From contig DILT01000018.1 of NCBI GenBank assembly GCA_002425185.1, forward strand, positions 119,137 to 183,136: a DNA stretch of 64,000 nt. The letters are read 5' to 3'. Positions 8,855 to 17,200 of the stretch are shown piece after piece (the stretch's first letter is position 1; each line of letters starts with the position of its first letter). The DNA is from Flammeovirgaceae bacterium UBA5585. GTDB taxonomy: Bacteria > Bacteroidota > Bacteroidia > Cytophagales > Cyclobacteriaceae. Below the pieces are notes generated by a model. It saw only the letters and a list, made by a program, of their open reading frames with translations, had not been told where the DNA came from and did not search any database. The translations under genes and the position numbers were made by a program.

Positions 8855-9247
8855 ATGAAAACGATCAGGTTCATTATTGTAGTATTACTTGCGCAATTCG
8901 TGTTTCATAAAACCACCGCGCAGGAATCGGATCAATTAGTTAGAATGGCAAAACTCGTAATTGATTCAACGCACCTGGAAGCTTATAAAGCTTTTCTGAA
9001 GGAGGAAATTGAAACTTCCTTACGCGTGGAGCCGGGGGTATTAACTCTTTATGCGGTATCAGAAAAGGAAAGACCAAATCACATAACTATACTGGAAATC
9101 TACAAAGACATGAATGCGTACAGGTATCATGTTCAAACTCCTCACTTTCTTAAGTACAAAAACGGTACGCTTCACATGGTCAAATCGCTTGACCTGATAG
9201 AGACCGAACCTTTGATGCCGGAAGTGAAGTTGATTCAAAGAGATTAA
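8855..9247 (+). CDS. Exported antibiotic-biosynthesis-monooxygenase (ABM) domain protein
   Basis: A 130-residue protein with signal peptide MKTIRFIIVVLLAQFVFHKTTAQ followed by one ABM ferredoxin-like domain. Typical features are VRMAKLVIDSTHLEAYKAFL, then EPGVLTLYAVSEKERPNHITILEIYKD and YRYHVQTPHFLKYK. YgiN-like relatives act on quinols, others degrade haem; no specific residue set is diagnostic here. Family members are usually cytosolic, so the signal peptide is noteworthy and fits the export of the neighbouring operon products. It probably shares a transcript with the AraC gene. Confidence 0.85.
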   Translation: MKTIRFIIVVLLAQFVFHKTTAQESDQLVRMAKLVIDSTHLEAYKAFLKEEIETSLRVEPGVLTLYAVSEKERPNHITILEIYKDMNAYRYHVQTPHFLKYKNGTLHMVKSLDLIETEPLMPEVKLIQRD

Positions 9248-9302
9248 GAAATAGTTCTCTTAATGCATTATGCATTAACGCGATGTGGTCTATATTTCTT
9301 TA

Positions 9303-10394
9303 TTACTTCCCGGTAAGCATCTTAATAAGCTCAACCTCTTCTTGCTTATACGGAGTTCCATCTTTTCTGAAAATGTCGTGAAACCATACTTTAGGTTCGT
9401 TGCCATCGGGCATGGGGGTATCCCACGCATAAATGGTATTCGTTTTTCCGGAAACAAGGCCCCAGTTATACGCGCCAATGTTTTCTTTTTTCAATAGCGG
9501 CATAATGTTATCAAAGCGGCTGTTGCGGGTTCGCGCCATGTACTCGGTGCAGATCAACGGCCTGCCGTATGTTTGCAGGCTGTCAATCCATTGTCGGTGG
9601 TCTTCCGCATCACCATAATTGTGGTACGTGATTACATCGGAGTTGGCGAGTTGGAACGTATTCAGGTCAATCAGTTCTTTACTCCAAACGCCTGCTGAAA
9701 GCGGCTGCGAAGGATTTATTTCCCGACCCCATTGAAAAGCTTTTTGCAACAGCGGCATCGATTTGTCCTTGTAACCCGAATTACCTGGTTCATTGTACAG
9801 ATCCCATAAAACAATTCGCTTGTCACCGGAAAATTGCGTGAGCACATCTTTTACATAGGCTTCAAGCGTAATCATAAGCGTTGAATCCTGGTGAATGATG
9901 TCGCCCGGATCGCGCAGCCAGCCCGAGTTATGAATACCGGGTTTGGGTTCAGGCTGTCTGCCGGTTTGAAACGTTGGGTTCCAGCAATCATCGAAGAAGA
10001 CAAACAGGGTAGAGATGCCATGCTTATCTGCGATGGTCAGGTATTGATCAACCCGATCCCTGAATCCTTCTTTGTCGGTTTGCCAGGCGGCATGGTGCAA
10101 ATAAACCCGCATAGAATTAAGTCCGATAGCTTCAGCCCACCCCAACTCCCGGTTTATCGTTGCGGTGTCAAATGTTTCGGCTTGCCACATTTCCAATTGA
10201 TTGATGGCTGTGCTGGGAATAAAATCGCAACCGCGCAACCAACCCCACTGGTTATACCATGAATGGGCTTGCTCGCGCGACCACACATCGCGGACAGTTT
10301 TCATATCGTGAGCTTCGTCTGATTTCTTCTCCTGACTGCAGGATAAGAGAGTGGTAATCAGCAGACTAAAAATTACAATGTTTAGGTGTTTCAT
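9303..10394 (-). CDS. Lipoprotein glycoside hydrolase, GH5-like TIM barrel
   Basis: A 363-residue protein; the start at 10394 gives a lipoprotein leader (MKHLNIVIFSLLITTLLSC, lipid on Cys19). The fold is a (beta/alpha)8 glycosidase of clan GH-A: NSMRVYLHHAAW early, WDLYNEPG with Glu202 as likely acid/base, and LICTEYMART with Glu284 as likely nucleophile. Length and motifs suit GH5-like or related cellulase-family enzymes acting on beta-linked glycans, although the specific substrate cannot be inferred. It is a single gene without a neighbouring SusC/SusD pair, so it does not belong to a standard polysaccharide utilisation locus here. Confidence 0.85.
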   Translation of the reverse strand: MKHLNIVIFSLLITTLLSCSQEKKSDEAHDMKTVRDVWSREQAHSWYNQWGWLRGCDFIPSTAINQLEMWQAETFDTATINRELGWAEAIGLNSMRVYLHHAAWQTDKEGFRDRVDQYLTIADKHGISTLFVFFDDCWNPTFQTGRQPEPKPGIHNSGWLRDPGDIIHQDSTLMITLEAYVKDVLTQFSGDKRIVLWDLYNEPGNSGYKDKSMPLLQKAFQWGREINPSQPLSAGVWSKELIDLNTFQLANSDVITYHNYGDAEDHRQWIDSLQTYGRPLICTEYMARTRNSRFDNIMPLLKKENIGAYNWGLVSGKTNTIYAWDTPMPDGNEPKVWFHDIFRKDGTPYKQEEVELIKMLTGK

Positions 10395-10467
10395 ATGTAC
10401 AAGATTATTCAAATAGTAGTCCATTAATTAAATGCTAAAAAGCAAAGCTGGTGTTGTGGTGTGTGGC

Positions 10468-10839
10468 CTACTTTAAACCATCGTTTATCCAGGTTCTTAT
10501 TTGATCAAATGTCATGCGCCCGCTTGATGCTTTAATAACAAAATCGTACTTCTCGTTCTGTCCTATGTTAATGTCAATACTATAATTCTTGAGCATTAAT
10601 CTCATAAGTACATATGCTGTCCGCTTATTGCCATCTATGAACGGGTGATTTGTTACGATGCTTTCAAAAATAGCTGCTGCCTTATCTACCGGATCAGGAT
10701 ATAGTTCCTGTCCATCAAAAGTTTGATAAGGTCGATTAATTGAAGATTCAAGAAGCCCTTTGTCCCTGATACCTTTTGCTCCACCAAACTTTTCTATAAG
10801 GATGTCATGTATTTTTTCAACTTCGCTAAGGTTAATCAT
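10468..10839 (-). CDS. doc: Doc-type toxin (Fic fold, death-on-curing family)
   Basis: A 123-residue protein with the Fic motif HPFIDGNKRTA near residues 70-80, and the Doc-typical N-terminus LSEVEKIHDILIEKFGGAKGIRDKGLLESSI. Doc proteins phosphorylate EF-Tu and block translation. Its ATG overlaps the stop of the upstream gene by 4 bases (ATGA), the standard arrangement of an antitoxin-toxin operon. All key residues of the Fic motif (His, Asp, Gly, Asn, Lys, Arg) are present, so the toxin appears intact. Confidence 0.93.
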   Translation of the reverse strand: MINLSEVEKIHDILIEKFGGAKGIRDKGLLESSINRPYQTFDGQELYPDPVDKAAAIFESIVTNHPFIDGNKRTAYVLMRLMLKNYSIDINIGQNEKYDFVIKASSGRMTFDQIRTWINDGLK

Positions 10840-11024
10840 CTGGCAAGTCTTTCCAGAAGTTCTTTATCTTCAAGTAAGATATCTCTTAAGTTTCTTGTCA
10901 GGTTCACCTTTTCAATCGGTTGGTTTTCAACTTGTTTTAGAAATTCCAATATATCTTTAAGCACGCTTTCGGGTACCTTGTCCAGTGATTTTTGTATCTC
11001 TGATTTTATATCTTTTGTGGTCAT
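10836..11024 (-). CDS. Probable antitoxin of the Doc pair
   Basis: A 62-residue protein; the start at 11024 (MTTKDIKSEIQK) was chosen because the longer frame to 11096 has an atypical Cys/Lys-rich leader. It is helical and charged: SVLKDILEFLKQVENQ, then a C-terminal tail NLRDILLEDKELLERLAR of the kind that binds toxins. It is not an obvious Phd sequence but resembles small antitoxins of the DUF2281 kind. Position directly upstream of doc with a 4-base overlap is the main evidence. Confidence 0.75.
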   Translation of the reverse strand: MTTKDIKSEIQKSLDKVPESVLKDILEFLKQVENQPIEKVNLTRNLRDILLEDKELLERLAR

Positions 11025-11133
11025 ATCATAATTCCATTTTTCAGTCCTAAAGTTACAAAATTTACTCTTGCTTTTTTCTGTTGGGCAAGCCGACACAGCT
11101 TCCGAATATATTTATTCTATACTCAATATTACC

Positions 11134-11444
11134 TTATTGTTTTGCTAGCTTCTTATTTACACCCGATGCCAGTAAGAACACCAGTGTCTTTTGTCGCGCA
11201 ATGGTAATGCCGGCCCACAACGAAATAATACCGCACCCCACGTATATGCCGGCCATAAAACGGTGGACATTATCCAACCGGGCCGTGGTTTCAGGTTGGC
11301 CCAGGTATAGCTGAAGCAGGCCGCCACTAATACCATTGCAGCAATTAAAAACAGGCAAATGCGCGTAATCTGTTGTGAAGTCAATAACGAGGCGGCAGGC
11401 GTTTCCATTGGGAGGTAAGCTTTGTTCATTGAATTTATCCTCAT
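11134..11444 (-). pseudogene. Frameshifted DUF4345-like membrane protein
   Basis: Two overlapping frames each carry half of one protein. The upstream half (from 11444 or 11429) reads TRICLFLIAAMVLVA and then turns into nonsense; the other frame supplies GLLQLYLGQPETTARLDNVH followed by RFMAGIYVGCGIISLWAGI, typical of DUF4345 membrane proteins. The switch falls near 11320-11335, around the GTGGCGGCC run on the minus strand. The C-terminus also stops early (LLASGVNKKLAKQ), losing the final helix. The gene is therefore probably decayed, unless the shift is a sequencing error. Confidence 0.6.
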
Positions 11445-11541
11445 TTCGGGTTGTTGGCAAGACAGGCAGGTAGATAAGTTGCATAGATCAAATTATTTAA
11501 TTAGTGTTGTATAAACAAAATTTTAGAGTAGTCTAAAAATT

Positions 11542-13773
11542 ATGAAGATGGCAATGGGGGTATTAGCGGGTATTGTGTTTGGATTGGCGTTTCAGTCCGC
11601 TGCACAGGATGCTGCTTTGAAAGGAGTGGTGCGTGCAAAAGATGAACCTATAGCATTTGCAACGGTTGCCCTGCGCGGCACAAATAAGGGTACCATTACA
11701 AACGCTGATGGGTATTTCGAGCTGAAAGGCATAACCACGGGATCGCATGTGCTGGAAGTTTCTGCTGTGGGGTATAAAAAACGCACCCAACCGGTTCAGG
11801 TCAATCAATCTGTTAACAATTTAACGATAACGTTGGAAGAAGATGTCAGTCAGCTTGATGAAGTGGTAGTGACCGGCACGATGAAAGAAGTAACCAAACT
11901 TCAATCGCCCATTCCGGTGGAGGTGTATTCGCCAACACTATTCAAGAAAAATCCAGCACCGAATATTTTTGAGTCGTTGAATATGGTTAACGGTGTGCAA
12001 CCACAAATAAATTGCAACGTATGCAACACGGGCGACATTCATATCAACGGGTTGGAAGGTCCGTACACGATGGTGTTGATTGACGGTATGCCAATAGTCA
12101 GCAGTCTTTCAACCGTGTATGGTTTGGCAGGCATTCCAAACAGTTTGGTAAAGCGTATTGAAGTGGTGAAAGGTCCTGGGTCAACCTTGTACGGTTCAGA
12201 AGCCGTAGGTGGTGTGATTAATATCATTACCAAAGAACCTTCTATGTTGGCACCCGTGCAGGTGGATGTATTCGGAACATCGGTGGGAGAATTTAACTTG
12301 GATTTTTCTGCGGTAAAAAAAGTAGGTAAAGCTACAGCTTTGCTGGGCGTCAATCATTTTTATTACGATCAAAAACGCGATATCAACAACGATAATTTCA
12401 CCGATGTAACCCTGCAAAACCGATTTTCCTTTTTTAATAAATGGGATTTCAAAAATCAAAAGAGTTCCATTGCCTGGCGATATTTTTATGAGGATCGGTG
12501 GGGTGGTGAATTGCAATGGACACGCCAATACCGCGGGTCGGATGTTTATTACGGAGAATCGATTTATACTAATCGATGGGAAGTCCTTGGCACCCATGCG
12601 CTGAATGAGAATACCCGTATCGATTATTCCTATAACTACCATCTTCAGGATTCTTATTACGGAACTGCAAAGTTTTTGGCCGACCAACATGTTGCTTTTG
12701 CACAGCTTCGATGGAATAAGCATGTTGGTGCGCATGATGTGTTGGCTGGTATCCCGATTCGCTTTATCCGTTACGATGACAATACACCCGGAACAGCAGA
12801 ACTTTCCGGTGACAACACACCGGCAATAACTTTTCTCCCGGGTATTTTTATACAGGATGAGGTGAAATTATCAAACCGGCTATCATCCCTTATGGGTGTT
12901 CGTTACGATCATCATAATATTCACGGAAGTATCGTTACACCACGCTTGAGTTTTCGATACCGTATATCCGATGCGGGCGTCTTGCGGGTAACGGGAGGGA
13001 ATGGCTATCGGGTGGTTAACCTTTTTACGGAAGATCATGCAGCCCTTACGGGTGCGCGTGAAGTTGTTTTACTGGATGAACTCAAACCGGAAAAATCATG
13101 GAACCTGAACGTAAACTTTACACAAACCATCACTTTCTCCTCCGGCTTCTGGAACATTGATGCCTCCGTGTTTTACACCTATTTCAGCAACAAGATTGTT
13201 GGTGATTTTTTGACTGACCAGCATAAAATTATTTACGACAACTTAAGCGGCTATGCGGTATCACAAGGAATAACCCTGAATACAGACGTTCAATTGTTAT
13301 CAGGTTTTTCATTCATGGCCGGATTAACCATCATGGATGTGTTCAGCATAGAGGAGGAAGTAAAAGTTTCGCAGTTATTTGCGCCTCGTTTTTCGGGTAC
13401 ACTGGCGGCATCGTATGCTTCGCGAAATTCAAAGTGGATGGTTGATCTTACCGGACGTTTTAACGGCCCGATGCATTTGCCGGTTCAGCTGAATGATTTC
13501 CGCCCGGCCATGTCGCCTGTGGTGCCGCTGATGAATGTGCAGGTTACACGCATGATTAATAATAAAAAGGGGAAGAATAAATGGGAAGTGTATGGCGGCA
13601 TTAAAAACCTGTTCAACTTTTTACCCGACAACCCACTTATGCGCCCGTTCGATCCGTTCAATAAAAATGTTGAAGTCGACAACCCGAATAATTACACGTT
13701 TGATACAGCCTACAACTATGCACCCGTGCAGGGGTTAAAAGGATTTTTGGGTGTGCGGTATACGTTAAACTAA
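11542..13773 (+). CDS. TonB-dependent receptor with carboxypeptidase-like N-domain and CxxC in the plug
   Basis: A 743-residue outer-membrane receptor. After a signal peptide (to about residue 22, QSAAQ) comes a CarboxypepD_reg-like domain (about 25-100, GVVRAKDEPIAFATVALRGT), then the TonB box and plug (QLDEVVVTGTMKEV onward; IDGMPIVSS; GSTLYGSEAVGGVINIIT), then the barrel ending FLGVRYTLN. The plug contains QINCNVCNTGDIHINGLEG with Cys158 and Cys161, a signature of a Bacteroidota receptor subgroup. Substrate is unknown; a metal or metal chelate is possible. No SusD partner follows; the next gene is convergent with a 3-base gap. Confidence 0.9.
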   Translation: MKMAMGVLAGIVFGLAFQSAAQDAALKGVVRAKDEPIAFATVALRGTNKGTITNADGYFELKGITTGSHVLEVSAVGYKKRTQPVQVNQSVNNLTITLEEDVSQLDEVVVTGTMKEVTKLQSPIPVEVYSPTLFKKNPAPNIFESLNMVNGVQPQINCNVCNTGDIHINGLEGPYTMVLIDGMPIVSSLSTVYGLAGIPNSLVKRIEVVKGPGSTLYGSEAVGGVINIITKEPSMLAPVQVDVFGTSVGEFNLDFSAVKKVGKATALLGVNHFYYDQKRDINNDNFTDVTLQNRFSFFNKWDFKNQKSSIAWRYFYEDRWGGELQWTRQYRGSDVYYGESIYTNRWEVLGTHALNENTRIDYSYNYHLQDSYYGTAKFLADQHVAFAQLRWNKHVGAHDVLAGIPIRFIRYDDNTPGTAELSGDNTPAITFLPGIFIQDEVKLSNRLSSLMGVRYDHHNIHGSIVTPRLSFRYRISDAGVLRVTGGNGYRVVNLFTEDHAALTGAREVVLLDELKPEKSWNLNVNFTQTITFSSGFWNIDASVFYTYFSNKIVGDFLTDQHKIIYDNLSGYAVSQGITLNTDVQLLSGFSFMAGLTIMDVFSIEEEVKVSQLFAPRFSGTLAASYASRNSKWMVDLTGRFNGPMHLPVQLNDFRPAMSPVVPLMNVQVTRMINNKKGKNKWEVYGGIKNLFNFLPDNPLMRPFDPFNKNVEVDNPNNYTFDTAYNYAPVQGLKGFLGVRYTLN

Positions 13774-13776
13774 TTT

Positions 13777-14538
13777 CTATTTTGTTTTCAGGCATGCGTT
13801 ATACTCCTTTATAATTTTTTCCAGGTTAGTTGATTTATAACCGGTCTGTTTGGTTTTTACTTTTTGTGCTACGAGGTCGCACTCAGCCACTAAGGCCGAC
13901 ATTTTGTTTGGAAAACCCAAAATAAATCGTTCTGCGGAGAAGCCCGGTTCGTCTCCTTTTTTTATGATGTCGGAACTTGGTCCCCTGTGAATTTCACTTT
14001 CAGGTTGTGCATGAAATGTATTAAACGCATGAAAATAGTTCCCAGCGGTGAAAATTTGGTCGTCTTTAGGCTGGAGGATGTTGGGCCAATCAATTTCCTG
14101 GTTGGTATAGTAAAACAAATTCAGGGTACCCTGCACCTTTGGAATCATAAAATAGGTGTGCTCTGACTCTGCTCCTTTAATCAGGGATGCGTTGAAGGTT
14201 ACACTTTCCCGGTAAACTCCGTCAACAAAATATCCTTTTACATCGCGGGGTGAAATAAATTTAACGTTCCCAGACTGCCGAAATACCAACATGCGTTCCA
14301 TGATATAGGGATAGTTGTATTGTACTTCACCATCAACCTGTTCTCCATTTTTTGTAAGGTAATAGCCGGCTAAAAATCCATCAGCGGTTTTTCCATTAAT
14401 TATTCTGAAATCAGTGTAACTCACCGCCCCCGGGTTATAGAGGGGTACCTTATTTCTTGAAAACCACTCCCAACCTGACTGCGCATAAGAAGTACCGACA
14501 ATAGCGATGGAGATAATTATGGTTAGCGCTGATTTCAT
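13777..14538 (-). CDS. Exported protein of unknown function
   Basis: A 253-residue protein with signal peptide MKSALTIIISIAIVGTSYAQ. The body is mixed alpha/beta with repeated short strands (FLAGYYLTKNGEQVDGEVQY, MLVFRQSGNVKFISPRDVKG), reminiscent of exported Bacteroidota proteins that report on a settable property, and a C-terminal helix with a Cys pair (AECDLVAQ, EYNACLKTK). No family is recognised. It converges on the TonB receptor gene with only 3 bases between stops and no visible terminator. Confidence 0.65.
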   Translation of the reverse strand: MKSALTIIISIAIVGTSYAQSGWEWFSRNKVPLYNPGAVSYTDFRIINGKTADGFLAGYYLTKNGEQVDGEVQYNYPYIMERMLVFRQSGNVKFISPRDVKGYFVDGVYRESVTFNASLIKGAESEHTYFMIPKVQGTLNLFYYTNQEIDWPNILQPKDDQIFTAGNYFHAFNTFHAQPESEIHRGPSSDIIKKGDEPGFSAERFILGFPNKMSALVAECDLVAQKVKTKQTGYKSTNLEKIIKEYNACLKTK

Positions 14539-14663
14539 GAAACTAAATTTTGGTTAATAATGAATTTATAAGATAGAAAACGTTTTTCGATAACCATCAG
14601 TCCATGATGAAGTAATGTGAATTAAATTACACCAATCTAAAAATTGTTTATACTTGCACCCGT

Positions 14664-14850
14664 ATTGGTTCTCGTTCAGAAAATAAAAACTGAACAGATT
14701 AAAAGGGAACCCCGTCAAAATCGGGGACTGTTCCCGCAACTGTAAGCATCGGAAATGCTTGTCTTATTCTTCAAGCCACTGTTGCGTCCTGATAATTATC
14801 AAGGCGAGATGGGAAGGCGAAGACAAGTGATGTAAGTCAGGAGACCTGCC
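14664..14850 (+). promoter_or_regulatory. Cobalamin riboswitch aptamer
   Basis: All conserved blocks of the cobalamin (B12) riboswitch are present in order: GGGAACCCCG, GCAACTGTAA (14736-14745, the B12 box core), GCCACTG (14775-14781), GGGAAGGC (14811-14818) and CAGGAGACCTGCC (14838-14850). It sits 146 bases before the BtuB-like receptor gene. A one-mismatch -7 element (TATACTTG, 14649-14656) lies just upstream. Binding of adenosylcobalamin should reduce expression of the downstream receptor. Confidence 0.96.
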
Positions 14851-14907
14851 CATACACAATTTATTTCAGTGCTTCGGGTAAAAGCTACTCTGATTCTTGT
14901 GATTCAT

Positions 14908-14936
14908 GTGATGGTATGGTATAATCAGACCATCAC
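14908..14936 (+). promoter_or_regulatory. Hairpin in the riboswitch expression platform
   Basis: GTGATGGT (14908-14915) pairs perfectly with ACCATCAC (14929-14936) over a 13-base loop, between the aptamer and the start codon. No T-run follows, so control of translation initiation is more likely than classic intrinsic termination (inference). Confidence 0.45.
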
Positions 14937-14996
14937 TCCGCACGACTCATTTTCAGCCTTTACTCTTTTTTCAAACCATTTAAACCTTTTTCAATT

Positions 14997-16898
14997 ATGA
15001 AAAAAGAGATTAAAGTCTGGGCAATGACCATGATTGCCTGTTGGCATTGGGCACCAACGCAAACAAACGCCCAACAAGATTCACTATCTTCCACAACACT
15101 TCGCGAAGTGGTGGTTACAGCCACCAAGTTTCCGAAAAATGTTTCAGAAACCGGTAAGGTGCTTACCATTATTGACGAGGAACAATTATCGCGTAGTGCT
15201 GGTAAGGATTTGTCGCAACTGCTGAACGAGCAGGTTGGCCTGGTCATCAACGGGGCGAACAGTAATCCCGCCAAAGACAAATCAGTTTTCTTACGAGGCG
15301 CAGCTGGTAAATACACCCTTATTCTTGTCGATGGTGTTCCGGTAAATGATCCTTCAGGTATTGATGGTGCATTTGATTTGCGCTTGCTTTCTATCGACCA
15401 GATCGAGCGCATTGAAATTTTAAAAGGAAGCCAATCGGCCTTGTACGGAACCGATGCCATTGCAGGGGTGATCAACATCATTACTAAAAAGAAGGGCAAT
15501 AAACCCGTAAGCGGAACGGGTTCGGTAAGTTATGGAAGCTACAATACCTTTCGTGGCCAGGCCGGTGTTTCAGGTAGTACCGATAAATTTGATTATAACC
15601 TCGGCTATACGCGTTTTCAAACCGATGGTATAAGTGAAGCAAAAGATCCAACAGGTACCAACAATTTTGATAAAGATGGAGCAGAGCAAAATGCGTTTCA
15701 CTTAAACCTGGGCTACAGGACTGAGGATCAACTCTCCATTCGCCCGTTCCTGCGTTATAGTGATTTTAATGGTGAATATGATTTAGGTGCATTCACCGAT
15801 GATGCTGATGCACGCTACGAGGCAACTACTCTTCAATATGGATTAAATACCGATTATCATTTCAAGCAAGGCTCACTAACACTGATGTATGCTTACAACA
15901 AAACCGACCGCACTTTTCAGGATCTGTTTGGCGGGTCATACAAGTATGACGCAAGGTTCAACCATGGTGAAGTGTATGGTAAATTCAATCTGTCCAATCA
16001 AGTACAAGTGTTAGGGGGTACTGCATACCAACAATTTACCATGTTGGCAACCAACACCACTATTGAAAATCCTGAAACAACTATTATCAGCCCATACCTT
16101 TCATTTTTTGTTAACAACTTCAATGGATTTTCAGCAGAAGTGGGTGGTCGTTTGAATAGACACTCTGTATATGGAAATAATTTAGCCTATAGCGTTAATC
16201 CTTCCTACCTCATCAATAAAAAAGCGAAGCTGTTTATAAACTACTCCACAGGCTTCAAGGCGCCAACGCTTTCGCAGTTGTACGGCCCTTTTGGCGCCAA
16301 CGAAAATTTGAAGCCTGAGGAAAGTAAAAGTTTTGAGGGAGGACTGCAGTGGATAGCGGAAGATGGAAAGCTTGATGCCAGGGTAACTTACTTCAATAGA
16401 AGGATAGAAAATGTAATAGCGTATACCACCGGGTATGTAAACTGGAACAAGGTGGATGACCAGGGTGTTGAAGTGGAGGCATTCTATAAAGCAGATAAAT
16501 TCACCCTCACCGGATTTTATGCCTATGTTGAAGGCGAGGTTACTACGCCTGTTGGTCAGGGCAGCGAAACAAAGCCCAATGATCTCCTTCGCAGACCAAA
16601 ACATTCGGTAGGTTTAAATGTGGGTTGCCAGGCATCCGGTAAATTATTTGCAAGCCTGAATTTCAAAACCTTCGGACAACGAAATGATTTATTTTTTGAT
16701 TTTACTACATTCACCAGCAATGCCGTTGTGCTGGATGCCTACCAGCTGCTGGATGTTTATGTTGAGTATGGCATAGTGAATGGACGGGTTAAAATGTTTG
16801 GCAATTTCCGCAACCTGCTAAATCAGGAATATTACGAGGTGTATGGGTACAACACACAGCGTTTTACTATAATGCTTGGTGCACGTGCGCAATTCTAA
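14997..16898 (+). CDS. btuB: TonB-dependent vitamin B12 receptor
   Basis: A 633-residue outer-membrane receptor for cobalamins. The signal peptide runs to about residue 26 (APTQTNAQQ); TonB box TTLREVVVTATKF; plug motifs VFLRGAAGKYTLILVDGVPV, and LKGSQSALYGTDAIAGVINI; then a beta-barrel ending in FTIMLGARAQF with terminal Phe. Length is close to that of E. coli BtuB (about 600). The upstream cobalamin riboswitch makes the substrate assignment strong. DUF5522 follows 29 bases later and probably shares the transcript. Confidence 0.93.
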   Translation: MKKEIKVWAMTMIACWHWAPTQTNAQQDSLSSTTLREVVVTATKFPKNVSETGKVLTIIDEEQLSRSAGKDLSQLLNEQVGLVINGANSNPAKDKSVFLRGAAGKYTLILVDGVPVNDPSGIDGAFDLRLLSIDQIERIEILKGSQSALYGTDAIAGVINIITKKKGNKPVSGTGSVSYGSYNTFRGQAGVSGSTDKFDYNLGYTRFQTDGISEAKDPTGTNNFDKDGAEQNAFHLNLGYRTEDQLSIRPFLRYSDFNGEYDLGAFTDDADARYEATTLQYGLNTDYHFKQGSLTLMYAYNKTDRTFQDLFGGSYKYDARFNHGEVYGKFNLSNQVQVLGGTAYQQFTMLATNTTIENPETTIISPYLSFFVNNFNGFSAEVGGRLNRHSVYGNNLAYSVNPSYLINKKAKLFINYSTGFKAPTLSQLYGPFGANENLKPEESKSFEGGLQWIAEDGKLDARVTYFNRRIENVIAYTTGYVNWNKVDDQGVEVEAFYKADKFTLTGFYAYVEGEVTTPVGQGSETKPNDLLRRPKHSVGLNVGCQASGKLFASLNFKTFGQRNDLFFDFTTFTSNAVVLDAYQLLDVYVEYGIVNGRVKMFGNFRNLLNQEYYEVYGYNTQRFTIMLGARAQF

Positions 16899-16927
16899 AT
16901 TTCATTCAGGCAGTAAACACAGACTTT

Positions 16928-17101
16928 ATGCGCGTGAGTAAGGATAGAAAAAATAAATCGGGCGAAGGCCAAGTAAAGGCTGAACCCGATTATTACATCG
17001 AGCATGGAAATGTAGTATTCACGGCTGCATACCATAAAAAAAGAGGCTACTGCTGCCAAAGCGGATGCAGGCATTGTCCGTATGGAGATAGAAAGAAATA
17101 A
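16928..17101 (+). CDS. DUF5522 small cysteine-rich protein
   Basis: A 57-residue protein starting MRVSKDRKNKSGEG. The core VFTAAYHKKRGYCCQSGCRH followed by CPY is the defining DUF5522 motif, with Cys-Cys-x3-Cys-x2-Cys spacing that could hold a metal or Fe-S centre. It is too short for most automatic ORF lists. The gene lies 29 bases after btuB, under the same riboswitch, so a link to cobalamin or corrinoid handling is possible but unproven. No signal peptide, hence cytosolic. Confidence 0.85.
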   Translation: MRVSKDRKNKSGEGQVKAEPDYYIEHGNVVFTAAYHKKRGYCCQSGCRHCPYGDRKK

Positions 17102-17142
17102 AATAATTGGAATAGGACACAGCTATAGTTTAGCAGTCAGAT

Positions 17143-17176
17143 AAAAACGAAATGGCGCCCTTGCGAAGCGCCATTT
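17143..17176 (-). terminator. Intrinsic terminator of the 17201 lipoprotein gene
   Basis: On the minus strand AAATGGCGC pairs with GCGCCATTT (17176-17168 with 17158-17150) over a 9-base loop and is followed by CGTTTTTATC. The nine-pair stem plus T-run lies directly after the stop of the 17201-17944 gene. Confidence 0.75.
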
Positions 17177-17200
17177 CAACCCAAACCCAACCCTGCTTCT

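Noticed and set aside
12196..12735. 179-residue minus-strand frame inside the TonB receptor gene
   Set aside because: Antisense shadow; the plus-strand receptor is unambiguous.
14960..15499. 179-residue minus-strand frame over the btuB start and riboswitch downstream part
   Set aside because: Antisense shadow of btuB.
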